From assembly GCF_008993995.1 (NCBI RefSeq), contig NZ_BKNN01000006.1, forward strand, positions 1 through 64,000: 64,000 nt of DNA. The letters run 5' to 3'. The position numbers were made by a program, and so were the translations under genes. Shown here in pieces: positions 38,870-48,005 of this stretch. Each line of letters begins with the position of its first letter. Position 1 is the first letter of the stretch. Source of the DNA: Acinetobacter brisouii. GTDB taxonomy: Bacteria; Pseudomonadota; Gammaproteobacteria; Pseudomonadales; Moraxellaceae. The notes beneath the pieces are model-generated. The model saw only the letters and a list, made by a program, of their open reading frames with translations. It did not search any database and was not told the origin of the DNA.

Positions 38870-39991
38870 TTAAGACTTCATCGCCCATTTGGCTAAAGCA
38901 TTGCTGACAGTAATTGATAAAGTATCAACATATCGGCTATATAAATCAGAGATCAATAACACACTGCTCAAACAGATCAACACCGAGCACAATACGGCAA
39001 GATCATAATTAAAGCCCAGCGCCATAAACCAGTTAAATGCAGGAATACAAATCAGATAAATCATCATCATGTGTAATAAATAAATTGAGAATGATAATTT
39101 ACCTAAATAAATCAATGGTTTTTTATCAAAAACATCTGAAAGCTGCTGACAGAGCAAAATACTATAAACAATCAAAATACCTGAGAAGAAATTACTGTAA
39201 TCATAAGTTCTCCAACCCAAAATTTTATATAACCAGTGATATGCATGGCTGCTATTGTGCACCCCTGCGAAATACAAACCTGCAAGAAACATTCCCCATG
39301 CCAAAACGGGTTTGATTTGCCGACCGTATAAATACATATAACAGCCAATCACAAAACTCGACATACCTAAAAAGAAACGTTCTGCTTTCCACAAGGCACA
39401 CAGAGGTAATACAACTGAAGCAATATAAAATAGAGGTTTTTTATAATGGTAAAGTAACAATAAAATAAACAGTAAAATGGAACCAAACAATTCAATTTGC
39501 ATTGTCCAAAGTACCCAGTTACTGCCACTTTCAGCAAATAAAAATGCACCTATGCTGCCCTCATAAGCGGCTTGCTGCAAACTAATTTCCTGAGTTGCAT
39601 AAGCTTGTAACCAACCATTAACCAAGTCACTGTTAATATGGGTATAACTCAGTGCCAACCACGCCAAAATACAGGAAAAAAATGCGGGGATTGCCAAACG
39701 TGGATAGCGCTTAATCGCCATTTCAGCCACTTTTTTAGGGACATTTTGATGTCTTAAAATCGCATAGCTTAGAACAAAACCACTTAAGACAAAAAACACA
39801 AAAACGGCTGCGGTACCTGAATACCAAAATGCAAATGGTGAGTGATGGATAAAATAATCCCAACTGCCATGTGCGCGATCATCTGGGCTAAAATGGTGTA
39901 AATATGGATAGAAGCTCAAGGAGAGGTGTGAAAACACCACTGCTAAACATGCCAGACCACGAATACTTTCTGCTGCGTTTAATTTTGCCAT
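38870..39991 (-). CDS. Acyltransferase 3 family membrane protein
   Basis: A 373-residue inner-membrane acyltransferase with about ten membrane segments. The family signature is at the N-terminus: AAESIRGLACLAVVFSHLSLSF with the catalytic-type histidine. VFVFFVLSGFVLSYAILR and the Arg-containing KRYPRLAIPAFFSC follow. Such proteins O-acylate sugars of lipopolysaccharide, exopolysaccharide or other envelope glycans. It lies downstream of pgaD on the same strand but beyond a terminator, so acetylation of PNAG is only a guess. Confidence 0.85.
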   Translation of the reverse strand: MAKLNAAESIRGLACLAVVFSHLSLSFYPYLHHFSPDDRAHGSWDYFIHHSPFAFWYSGTAAVFVFFVLSGFVLSYAILRHQNVPKKVAEMAIKRYPRLAIPAFFSCILAWLALSYTHINSDLVNGWLQAYATQEISLQQAAYEGSIGAFLFAESGSNWVLWTMQIELFGSILLFILLLLYHYKKPLFYIASVVLPLCALWKAERFFLGMSSFVIGCYMYLYGRQIKPVLAWGMFLAGLYFAGVHNSSHAYHWLYKILGWRTYDYSNFFSGILIVYSILLCQQLSDVFDKKPLIYLGKLSFSIYLLHMMMIYLICIPAFNWFMALGFNYDLAVLCSVLICLSSVLLISDLYSRYVDTLSITVSNALAKWAMKS

Positions 39992-40070
39992 AGTGGTAGT
40001 GGGAGCAATAGGGAGTTTAAAAACTTGCCAAGCATAGGACTGAATCTTAATTCATGCAAGAATAAATCAC

Positions 40071-40094
40071 AAAAAGCCCCTGTAACAGGGGCTT
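40071..40094 (-). terminator. Terminator of pgaBCD
   Basis: AAGCCCCTG / CAGGGGCTT, a perfect 9-bp stem with a TAA loop, is followed by T on the minus strand, 19 bp beyond the pgaD stop. Confidence 0.85.
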
Positions 40095-40112
40095 AGATCA
40101 CAGATTTAGAAC

Positions 40113-40526
40113 TTAATCCACGCGTACAATTTCGCCATGTTCATTGTGATGAACAACGCAGATTTTTTGCTTACGTCCCTGAGCGACTTCTTGCTCTGGC
40201 AGATCAAAATGGCGGGCATAATCATTGATATTTTTTGCTTTAACATGTTTTACCGTGTGTGCAGGAATCAACTTACACCACAAGCACAACACTGCCGCAC
40301 AGGTCAACAAAGTGATCATATCCATTTGTAGACCAAACCAAAATGCATTGAACAAGCGATGAAAACCATAAGGCTGATTTGCACTGATTAAACCGATTAA
40401 AACCACCATCGGACGCCACAATAAAAACCACACACCCCAAAGCATTGCAGTTGAAGTGGTCGACATATAACGCCTATGCCAAGGCAACTGCGCACGTAAG
40501 TCAATAATTAACGAATTTGTACTCAT
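40113..40526 (-). CDS. pgaD: PNAG synthesis protein PgaD
   Basis: A small 137-residue inner-membrane protein with two membrane segments (about 28-47 and 68-85) and a basic cytosolic C-terminal part. The size, the topology and its place after pgaC identify PgaD, the partner that stabilises the PgaC synthase and, in E. coli, joins it in binding c-di-GMP. Sequence conservation in this family is low, so the call rests largely on context. It is the last gene of pgaBCD, 27 bp after pgaC. Confidence 0.85.
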   Translation of the reverse strand: MSTNSLIIDLRAQLPWHRRYMSTTSTAMLWGVWFLLWRPMVVLIGLISANQPYGFHRLFNAFWFGLQMDMITLLTCAAVLCLWCKLIPAHTVKHVKAKNINDYARHFDLPEQEVAQGRKQKICVVHHNEHGEIVRVD

Positions 40527-40553
40527 GAGTCTATACCTAAGTGATCGATGATT

Positions 40554-41810
40554 TTAGCGGATACCGCGATCTGGGCTTACCCAGCGCGCACGTTTACCAT
40601 CCCCTCTCATCAATACTTTTGGGAAGGCAAGAATGCTAGCAGTGACCGTAATCAGCCAAAATACGAATGGATACCAAATCATCCAATAATAATTTTTCAG
40701 TAAACCTGGCTCATAACGACTATCCATCCATTTACTAATCATGAACTGGAATAAGCAGGTTGCACCTAATAAGATACCTGTACCGTATGGGAGAAATGGT
40801 GAGCTCATGACAGGTAAGACATGATTAGGAATAATTAAATCCACTAACCAAATACAAGCTACCAACAACATTAAATACGACCATACCAATGTCAGAAGCA
40901 ATTCTAACATGAGTGGCCACAAAAAATTCAGACCTGGTTTGAACAGCACGTCAAAATTTTTAATCAGAACTTGCGCGCCACCCATTGCCCAGCGTAGACG
41001 TTGTTTGTATAAGCCTTTTAAGGTTTCAGGCATCAAAATCCACACCAGCGCATTGGGTTCAAATTCAACATCCCAACCTGCACGCTGCAATTTCCACGTA
41101 ATATCGATATCTTCAGTCAGCATATTTGGAGACCAATAGCCAACTTCGTGTACAGCACTCTTACGAAATGCTGTAATCACACCCGATACCGTAAATAATC
41201 GTCCAAATACACGCTGAGCGCGTTTAATCATACCCACAATCGATGAAAACTCACCCACCTGAATACGTCCAAGTAAAGTTGAACGTGTACGGATACGTGG
41301 ATTTCCTGTCACTGCTGCAATTTTTTCATCGGCAAGAAAATGTCGAATCATCCATTTTGCAGCATGTGGGTCAAGCAAAGCATCACCATCAATACCAATG
41401 AGGAACTCAGCATCGGTTAGTAAACTCCCTGCTTGAAGCCCCATTGCTTTACCTTGGTTTTGCGCTAAATGTACAACCCGCAATTTTTCAAATCGCCCTG
41501 CCAAACGGTCTAGCACTTCGCCTGTATTATCTGAACTTCCGTCATTAATCGCGATCACTTCAAAATCGGGATAATCCAATTTTAGTGCATGACTAATCGT
41601 TTCTTCAGCATTATCCCCTTCATTAAAGCAAGGAACCAGTACCGCAACCTTTGGGTATGAAGGTAAGTCTTTAGGTTGAGTATAAACGGGGTCTTTGCGT
41701 TCTTTCATGTAGAACACAATTGCCCCGATCATCCACAAATAGGACATAAATAACGGATAATAAAATACAAACTCTAAAGCAGAGTGCCAAAAGTGCTGTA
41801 ACGCAGACAT
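40554..41810 (-). CDS. pgaC: Poly-beta-1,6-N-acetylglucosamine synthase
   Basis: Processive GT2 glycosyltransferase in the inner membrane that polymerises UDP-GlcNAc to PNAG. It has 418 residues. One or more membrane segments at each end frame the catalytic domain, with INDGSSDNT, the DxD-like IGIDGDALLD, MLTEDIDITW and the product-site QRLRWAMGG. The start at 41810 has TAGGAG ten bases before it, overlapping the pgaB stop; the in-frame TTG at 41819 lies too close to that site. A downstream pgaD and upstream pgaB complete the unit. Confidence 0.94.
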   Translation of the reverse strand: MSALQHFWHSALEFVFYYPLFMSYLWMIGAIVFYMKERKDPVYTQPKDLPSYPKVAVLVPCFNEGDNAEETISHALKLDYPDFEVIAINDGSSDNTGEVLDRLAGRFEKLRVVHLAQNQGKAMGLQAGSLLTDAEFLIGIDGDALLDPHAAKWMIRHFLADEKIAAVTGNPRIRTRSTLLGRIQVGEFSSIVGMIKRAQRVFGRLFTVSGVITAFRKSAVHEVGYWSPNMLTEDIDITWKLQRAGWDVEFEPNALVWILMPETLKGLYKQRLRWAMGGAQVLIKNFDVLFKPGLNFLWPLMLELLLTLVWSYLMLLVACIWLVDLIIPNHVLPVMSSPFLPYGTGILLGATCLFQFMISKWMDSRYEPGLLKNYYWMIWYPFVFWLITVTASILAFPKVLMRGDGKRARWVSPDRGIR

Positions 41811-41823
41811 AATGCTCAAACTC

Positions 41824-43818
41824 CTACGGCACTATGCGATCTGATTTAGAATCAAAGGCTTTACGCATGATATCCACATTTGGCAATTGTTTAATTGGAT
41901 CATCTGGATAATACGCCACGTGTAAAGCACCTTGTTTATAGAGTGACTCAATGGTATCACCCAACTCTTGCGATGGTACAGGCTCATTGGTACGCCAGTT
42001 TTCTGCCTGTAACTCAAATACGGTTTTGTGCAAGCCATTCGGATAAGATTTCACACGATTCACAATATCTTGATAGAACTTATCTTTATTTTCCGCCTGC
42101 TCCATATATGGCATTGCCATAATTGCAGTAAAGTCATAGCGTTTTAAAGACTGCTCTAAGGATTGTGCATACCAATTTTCTGCATAAGGATTTAAAGCCA
42201 CTTGTGCATATAAATTACGGGCAGTCATCAAAAATGGTTGATATTGGCGCACTTCACCTGCCAACTGTAAGGCAAAGTTATCAATATAATTGGTTTTAAA
42301 CTTTGTCCATTTTTCCAGTTGAGCATCATTATTACGAACTTGCTCTAAATTGGTAGATAAACCTGCTGATGCATAGGCTTTCAATGCATACGGGCTTGCA
42401 TCTTCATAATCTGACAATGTGGTATCGTCATGGAACAAGATGCCATTAAACGTTGAAGATTTCGCCAAATCTTGATACAAGCCTTCAATCACACGACGCG
42501 CTGGAGCAGAAAATGGGCTTAAACGGATATAACCCATATTTAAGTGATCACTGTTTTTCGGCTGCTGAGTCACAACCAAATCTTTCGATACAGGATTTGA
42601 CTTTGGCAATTCCCATGCAAGGAGTGGCATCCACGCATATAAACGAGTCACCTGTGTACGGCTTTGAATTTGCCAAGCAACACGGTTGAACAAATCGGCA
42701 CGTACAGGAATATAACGGTTCGGGAAATACACCATATCGGCTGAACCATTGGCATCTGGATCAGAGAATGCTTGTAAATATACTGTAGTGATATGCATTT
42801 GCTGGATACGATCTAGCAAATTCCCCAAATTACGTTCTTGTTGTGCTGGATCTGGATCATAAATGTAGTCTAAGTCAACATGCATGATCTTTTGTGGACG
42901 GTAATTGTCACCCCTGTTTTTATCACGAATCTCAATTTCGCGTGACAAGCTGTTCAAGGTCATGTCATGTTCAACCAAGATACGGTTAATCGCACCCAAA
43001 GACTTTTTCAGATAGACAGGGCCATCATCTAGACTTACTGTAATTGGCATGCCTAATTCTTTGGCAATACGGACTGTTTCCAAGTTATAACGACCATATG
43101 GCCAAACCATCACGCGTGGTGAAGGAATACCATGTGCTTTAATCAAGTCATTATTTTTCTTTAAGTCATCATAAATACGTTTGGCATAAGCACCATCACC
43201 TTCATAGGTTTTGGTTTTTGCATCATAAAAACGTGTGGTTGCCGCAGGTTCAGAGTTTCCTTGCGGGTTGCCTATGATACCACGGTGTAAATTGTAACTG
43301 TGGCTAGCAATTTCAACATAACCACTTTGGCTCATTTCTTTGAGTTGAGCCCAAGTTAAAATCTTGTTACGTGCAATTTCTTCATCACCAAAGTTCACCA
43401 TCTGGTTTGGTTTTGGCTCTAACCAAGAACCCACTACAGCCAAAACCACAGGAACTTTGTTGGCTTTCACAAATGGATAAACATTTTGATAAAAATTTTC
43501 ATAGCCATCATCAACTGTTAATAACACAGGTTTTTCAGGTAAAGAGATTTTACCCTGATGTGCTTTTAGAAGCTGATCTACACTAATAAAGTGGAAACCA
43601 TTTTTCTGTAAGTAGCGAACTTGCTCTTCAAAATGAGCTGTTGTGACCGAATATTGCGGAATCAACGCATCTTTATCATCAGTCACTTCGTGATAACCAA
43701 TCACGGTCAGCGTTGTTGGATTAATTTTTGGCTTCTTTGCAGAAACAGCCTGTGTCATACCAACAGCAGCCATACCAACGCAAGTTGCAAGTACCGAACT
43801 TAAAAAGCGATTAAACAT
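41824..43818 (-). CDS. pgaB: PNAG N-deacetylase PgaB
   Basis: A 664-residue exported two-domain enzyme. The signal peptide covers about 1-27 (MFNRFLSSVLATCVGM..., cleavage after VSA). The polysaccharide deacetylase domain follows with TVDDGYENFYQNVYPF (catalytic and metal Asp) and ASHSYNLH (metal His). The C-terminal half is the GH153-type hydrolase domain (LDYIYDPDPAQQERN, ILFHDDTTLSD). The enzyme deacetylates part of PNAG before export. E. coli PgaB is a lipoprotein; here no good lipobox is present (LATC has Thr at -1). It is the first gene of the pga unit, and no pgaA precedes it. Confidence 0.93.
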   Translation of the reverse strand: MFNRFLSSVLATCVGMAAVGMTQAVSAKKPKINPTTLTVIGYHEVTDDKDALIPQYSVTTAHFEEQVRYLQKNGFHFISVDQLLKAHQGKISLPEKPVLLTVDDGYENFYQNVYPFVKANKVPVVLAVVGSWLEPKPNQMVNFGDEEIARNKILTWAQLKEMSQSGYVEIASHSYNLHRGIIGNPQGNSEPAATTRFYDAKTKTYEGDGAYAKRIYDDLKKNNDLIKAHGIPSPRVMVWPYGRYNLETVRIAKELGMPITVSLDDGPVYLKKSLGAINRILVEHDMTLNSLSREIEIRDKNRGDNYRPQKIMHVDLDYIYDPDPAQQERNLGNLLDRIQQMHITTVYLQAFSDPDANGSADMVYFPNRYIPVRADLFNRVAWQIQSRTQVTRLYAWMPLLAWELPKSNPVSKDLVVTQQPKNSDHLNMGYIRLSPFSAPARRVIEGLYQDLAKSSTFNGILFHDDTTLSDYEDASPYALKAYASAGLSTNLEQVRNNDAQLEKWTKFKTNYIDNFALQLAGEVRQYQPFLMTARNLYAQVALNPYAENWYAQSLEQSLKRYDFTAIMAMPYMEQAENKDKFYQDIVNRVKSYPNGLHKTVFELQAENWRTNEPVPSQELGDTIESLYKQGALHVAYYPDDPIKQLPNVDIMRKAFDSKSDRIVP

Positions 43819-44268
43819 AATATGCCTGTTTTATAAATCGTGATGTGACCAATCTGATATGACATTTCAAACATTCAAGTCGTAGAAACAAGCTTTTATA
43901 TTGCATGATGCTTCAGATTAGTAAGTACGATATATTTTCAAAAATTAAACTGAAAACAAGCTTAAAAGTTTGGCTGTTTGCTGGAAACATCCTGACATTC
44001 ATCTTGTGATTTTTTTCAAAATCTAGTGAAATTTTTAAACTTAAAACCAGAAACAAAGTTGAAGAAATTCATAGATCTGATAAAGATATAAACTGATTTT
44101 AGGATAAAAAATTGTGTGATTTATAAAATCATCATGTCTTTTATCTACATAATCAATTCAGATCTTACAATTCAGCACATCTTCGCGACATAATTTAACA
44201 CACTTGGATTTCATTTTTTTGACATAGATCATTTGGCAGATCACCAAATGATCCCCCATCAAAACGGA
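43819..44268. other. pgaB-FKBP gene intergenic region
   Basis: A 450-bp AT-rich gap where the export porin pgaA would be expected. I can read no porin or TPR remnant in it on the minus strand. It must hold the pgaB promoter, but I cannot point to a convincing element. At 44227-44253 a perfect 10-bp stem (GATCATTTGG / CCAAATGATC, 7-nt loop) follows the FKBP gene. It has no T tract, so its role as a terminator is uncertain. Confidence 0.6.
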
Positions 44269-44607
44269 TTACTCATCGCGAGTTTTGACATCAAATAATT
44301 CGATTTCAAACACCAAATTTGAGTTTGCTGGAATAATTTTTCCGATCTTGCGATCGCCATATGCCAAATGTGCAGGAACCCGTAATTTACGTTTACCACC
44401 AACGCGCATTCCGATAATGCCCTGATCCCAACCTTTGATCACACGTCCTGTACCAATGACACATTCAAAGTACTGACCACGATCAATTGATGCATCGAAC
44501 TGAGTTCCATCTTCTAACCAACCTGTGTAATGGGTCGTAATCAAAGCACCTTTCACTGCTTCTTTGCCTGTTCCAAGTTTAAGATCAATAATTTCCAACT
44601 CTTGCAT
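44269..44607 (-). CDS. FKBP-type peptidyl-prolyl isomerase
   Basis: A 112-residue single-domain cytoplasmic FKBP without signal peptide. The classic core is present: VKGALITTHYTGWLEDGTQFDASIDRGQ, then IGTGRVIKGWDQGIIGMRVGGKRKLRVPAHLAYGDR, and the closing NSNLVFEIELFDV. It catalyses cis-trans isomerisation of prolyl bonds and assists folding. It lies upstream of pgaB, 450 bp away, so it is likely a separate unit. Confidence 0.93.
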   Translation of the reverse strand: MQELEIIDLKLGTGKEAVKGALITTHYTGWLEDGTQFDASIDRGQYFECVIGTGRVIKGWDQGIIGMRVGGKRKLRVPAHLAYGDRKIGKIIPANSNLVFEIELFDVKTRDE

Positions 44608-44968
44608 GATGAGTCACATCCAAAATCAAAATGAATCGGTATTTTACGATTTTCCAGAGATAAACCGATGCCTGACCGTTTATTTTTTCTTAAAAAAAAG
44701 ACTCACGCCCAATATGTAACCACAATGTAAAAACCATGCTGTTTTTTTCAGCATGAAATACACATTTTATTCACAATTTTACACTTTTCGAGTAACACAT
44801 TTTTTACGACCTATTCACAAAAATATTGCTTCTGTGCTCAAGCCGTAACTCAGATGTGATTTTTTGTCAGATGATTTGCCGTTTTGCTATGCGCCACTTA
44901 CGATGAGTTCACATTCAGATTGATCCAAATCAGATGAATGAATCGAAGACTTTAAAGGATGCCATTTT
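44608..44968. other. FKBP gene-small secreted protein intergenic region
   Basis: A 361-bp divergent region. At 44735-44755 there is CATGCTG-TTTTTTT-CAGCATG, a 7-bp stem whose loop is a pure T7 tract. It does not look like a normal terminator for either gene. Otherwise the region is AT-rich and featureless to me; promoters for both genes must lie here. Confidence 0.45.
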
Positions 44969-45223
44969 ATGAAACTTGTCAAAATTCTACTTGCAACATC
45001 TCTAGCAACAACATCGATTGCGGCATTTGCAGCAACGCCAAATGCTTCACCCAGCACAGTAAATCAGGATGGTAAAGTCGTGGTTTCCACACAAGAACAA
45101 GGCAACAGCACCACCAGTGGCAGTTTAGACAATAGTGCCCAAGGCTCAACACATACTGATCAAACGCTGCAAAACTCAACCACACCGAGCCATGCATCGG
45201 GTCAAAGTAAATCCAAGCACTAA
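44969..45223 (+). CDS. Small exported Ser/Thr/Gln-rich protein
   Basis: An 84-residue protein that I do not recognise. Residues 1-21 form a clear signal peptide (MKLVKILLATSLATTSIAAFA). The mature part of about 63 residues has low complexity, rich in Ser, Thr, Asn, Gln and Gly, without cysteines, ending in a basic KSKH tail. AAAGGA lies about ten bases before the ATG and a strong terminator follows, so expression is credible. It is probably an intrinsically disordered periplasmic or secreted protein. Confidence 0.75.
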   Translation: MKLVKILLATSLATTSIAAFAATPNASPSTVNQDGKVVVSTQEQGNSTTSGSLDNSAQGSTHTDQTLQNSTTPSHASGQSKSKH

Positions 45224-45265
45224 AGGAAAAGACCCAAGACAATACGAAGTTGTATCAATTAAATA

Positions 45266-45302
45266 AAAAAAAGACTGTGGTTGCTACCCACAGTCTTTTT
45301 TT
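45266..45302. terminator. Bidirectional terminator, small protein / thioesterase
   Basis: AAAAAGACTGTGG / CCACAGTCTTTTT, a 13-bp stem, lies between convergent genes with T runs on both strands. Confidence 0.9.
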
Positions 45303-45315
45303 CACTCAGCAAAAT

Positions 45316-45840
45316 TTAGCCTTGTTTTGCACTTTCTTTAAAGATACTACAAGATTGGTGGTGATTTTCTTGTAAACGTAATTGCTTACGCTGTTCAGCC
45401 GCCTCAAAACGGCAGCGTTTCCACTCATTATCAAGTTTCAAAGGAGGTACTGCTTGCGGTTGACCATGTTCATCTACGGCAACCATGGTAAAGAAACAAC
45501 TATTGGTATGACGCATACTACGACTACGAATATTTTGTGCCTCTACACGAATCCCGATTTCCATTGAAGTACGACCTACATGGTTGACACTTGCAAGGAA
45601 TGTAACCAACTCACCTACATAAATCGGTTCTTTAAACGTTACTTTATCGACAGATAAAGTCACAACATAACTACCCGAATAACGGCTTGCACAAGCATAT
45701 GCCACTTGATCCAGTAATTTTAAGATGGCTCCACCATGTACATTCCCTGAGAAATTTGCCATATCAGGTGTCATTAACACCGTCATGGTTAATTCAGATT
45801 GGTCATCCGCTGACTGTAGAACTTGATCTAAAGGTGACAT
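45316..45840 (-). CDS. Acyl-CoA thioesterase, YciA-like hotdog fold
   Basis: A 174-residue cytoplasmic hotdog-fold hydrolase of acyl-CoA thioesters. The key stretch is MANFSGNVHGGAILKLLDQVAYACASRYSG, with the family's catalytic-type Asp and Asn residues. YVVTLSVDKVTFKEPIYVGELV and SCFFTMVAVDEHGQP follow. A C-terminal tail of about 40 charged residues extends beyond the fold. The substrate chain length cannot be read from sequence. It is a single gene. Confidence 0.88.
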   Translation of the reverse strand: MSPLDQVLQSADDQSELTMTVLMTPDMANFSGNVHGGAILKLLDQVAYACASRYSGSYVVTLSVDKVTFKEPIYVGELVTFLASVNHVGRTSMEIGIRVEAQNIRSRSMRHTNSCFFTMVAVDEHGQPQAVPPLKLDNEWKRCRFEAAEQRKQLRLQENHHQSCSIFKESAKQG

Positions 45841-46023
45841 TAAAACACTCTTCGACTAAAGAATAATTGACAAGCGTGGATTATAACCGATTTTTTTATT
45901 GTTATTGTTCAGTTTATTCATCAATATTTCAGATAAAAGCACTCAGGATTATACAGCGTATCTTATCAAAATGCGCTGTATTTATGATTTTTCTTAAAAA
46001 GATGCTGATCAATCAATCAAAAA

Positions 46024-47001
46024 TTAATGAGATGCGACAAGAAGTTGTTGCTCTTTTTCTTGAATGACCTGTTGAATATCGGCTAATTTTGCCTGTGTTG
46101 CATACACACCTGCCAAACGAGTTTGATCACGCTCAGTCACATCAAAAATATGCGCTTTTTCACGCAAGTCAGGTTGAATGACAATATCGGCATGTCGTAA
46201 TTCGGCATGTGATAACTGTTGCTGCATAATATTAATGTTCTGATTGAACAATCCCCACATATTTGCTGTTTCGGTATATTGTGGTTGAGCCAAAATATCG
46301 ACCGCAATCACGACATCCGCACCCAGTTGTCGCGCAACATCGACAGGAACAGGGCTGACCAAGCCTCCATCAACATATTCTTTGTTTTGAATCATTGCAG
46401 GAATGAACATGCTCGGTATCGCAGACGATGCACGCACTGCTTGCCCTGTATTGCCATAATTAAAGACCACTTTTTTGCCTTGTTTCAATTCAGTCGCAAC
46501 CACAAATAAGGGGATTTTCATTTTTTCTAAAGGTAGATTTCCAATCTGATCATTAATAAAATGCTCAACTTTAGCCCCATCTAAGAATCCATTTTTACGT
46601 AAGGTAATCTCACGGACATCTTGTACTTTCATATTCAGGGCAATCTCTCTAATTTGCTCAGGTGTTTTACCACTGGCATAAAGTGCCCCAACGATACTCC
46701 CCGCACTGGTTCCCACAATAAAATCAGGACGAATTCCATGTTCTTCCAAAACCTGAATCGCCCCAATATGGGCATAACCACGTGCGCCACCACTCCCGAG
46801 CACTAAAGCCACAACTGGTCGATGCTGTTGCTGTTTAATCTTCTCAAAATCAATTAAATTGGGGCGTACCTGAGCCTGTTCTGTTGTCACGTCATTCACA
46901 AGATTCGTGATGAGCGGTACAGGTTGAGTAACGCTGTGCGGGATGCTTTGACATGCTGTGAGTAGCGTCAAACAAGTCGCAGAAAGAATCCAATTTTTCA
47001 T
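46024..47001 (-). CDS. Patatin-like phospholipase lipoprotein
   Basis: A 325-residue RssA-type patatin with a lipoprotein signal (MKNWILSATCLTLLTACQ; lipobox LTAC), hence anchored in an envelope membrane. The start at 47001 restores the canonical lipoprotein N-terminus; the longer frame to 47037 does not. Active-site features are the oxyanion loop GSGGARGYAHIG, the nucleophile elbow GTSAGS and the catalytic Asp in DGGLVSP. It is predicted to cut acyl chains from lipids. It is divergent from the YdcF-like gene. Confidence 0.9.
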   Translation of the reverse strand: MKNWILSATCLTLLTACQSIPHSVTQPVPLITNLVNDVTTEQAQVRPNLIDFEKIKQQQHRPVVALVLGSGGARGYAHIGAIQVLEEHGIRPDFIVGTSAGSIVGALYASGKTPEQIREIALNMKVQDVREITLRKNGFLDGAKVEHFINDQIGNLPLEKMKIPLFVVATELKQGKKVVFNYGNTGQAVRASSAIPSMFIPAMIQNKEYVDGGLVSPVPVDVARQLGADVVIAVDILAQPQYTETANMWGLFNQNINIMQQQLSHAELRHADIVIQPDLREKAHIFDVTERDQTRLAGVYATQAKLADIQQVIQEKEQQLLVASH

Positions 47002-47102
47002 AAGCAGCATCACTAAAATTACAACAAACAAAGGCAATCGCAGGCATTTTACTGTGAAAGAATAATCCGTTTTGAACTGTTTCTTTACAGTATTGTTTCA
47101 TT

Positions 47103-47936
47103 ATGATTAATCGTTGCTTTTTACCAAAAAACAACTGGGTTTCTATGCGAATTTTCTTAATCACTTGTTTTCGAATTATTTTATTTTTAGTTGCAAGTCT
47201 TTTGACTGTGGACAGTTTATATCTATTATTACAAGGGAAAATTCATATTGGGATTGTGCTGCCACTTTTGATTGGCACAGGTTTTCTGGTGATCACGCTC
47301 GCATGGACACAGATTCAAGATTATTTAAATCGGCATCCAAAAATTAAAAAAACTTATTTCATTCTTTGGGGACTGTTTGTCATCTGGCTCATGACCTTGG
47401 CAATATTCGCCTATCAACTCAAAAATCATATTCAAGATCAAATCATCAATCAGCCTGTCAAAGCGATCATTGTTTTAGGCAGTGGTACGATTCGGGGACA
47501 ACCTAGCCCAACTTTAGCTTTGCGTCTTGATCGTGCTGCTCAGCTTGCTCAGCAGCAACCTCAAGCATGGATTGTACTTTCGGGCGGCTTAGATTTTAGT
47601 GAGCAACATACTGAAGCAGAGGTTATGGCAACCTATTTACAGCAAAAATACAGATTATCGACACAGCGTATGCTGCAAGAAGATCGCAGCACCAGCACAG
47701 AATTAAATCTCAAAAATAGTGCAGTTTTATTGGTGCAGCATCAGATTAGCAAAGATATGCCAATTGCCATTGTTACCAGTGATTTCCATACCATTCGTGC
47801 ACAGGCGATTGCCAAAAAACAGAACTACAGTCATAGCATGATGCTGGCAGCAGAAACACCGTTAGAAACACGTTATAACGCATGGCTAAGAGAATACTTT
47901 GCATTTATGAGTGGAAAAATTTTGCAGGAATATTAA
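47103..47936 (+). CDS. YdcF/SanA-like DUF218 membrane protein
   Basis: A 277-residue protein with two or three N-terminal membrane segments (from about residue 15 to 110). A DUF218 domain follows, beginning at VKAIIVLGSGTIRGQPSPTLALRLDRA. It continues with WIVLSGGL, TEAEVMATYL, LQEDRSTSTELNLKNS and VTSDFHTIRAQAIAKK, all standard for the family. Related proteins (SanA, ElyC) influence envelope barrier function and peptidoglycan or lipid-carrier metabolism. A later start at 47145 (MRIFLITC) is possible. Confidence 0.85.
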   Translation: MINRCFLPKNNWVSMRIFLITCFRIILFLVASLLTVDSLYLLLQGKIHIGIVLPLLIGTGFLVITLAWTQIQDYLNRHPKIKKTYFILWGLFVIWLMTLAIFAYQLKNHIQDQIINQPVKAIIVLGSGTIRGQPSPTLALRLDRAAQLAQQQPQAWIVLSGGLDFSEQHTEAEVMATYLQQKYRLSTQRMLQEDRSTSTELNLKNSAVLLVQHQISKDMPIAIVTSDFHTIRAQAIAKKQNYSHSMMLAAETPLETRYNAWLREYFAFMSGKILQEY

Positions 47937-47948
47937 GTCACGATAAAT

Positions 47949-47974
47949 AAAAAGCCCGAGAAACTCGGGCTTTT
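47949..47974. terminator. Terminator between ydcF-like gene and permease
   Basis: AAAAGCCCGAG / CTCGGGCTTTT, a perfect 11-bp stem with an AAA loop, lies between convergent genes. Confidence 0.88.
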
Positions 47975-48005
47975 GCGCTCACTCAACTCTCAACATCATC
48001 GTATT

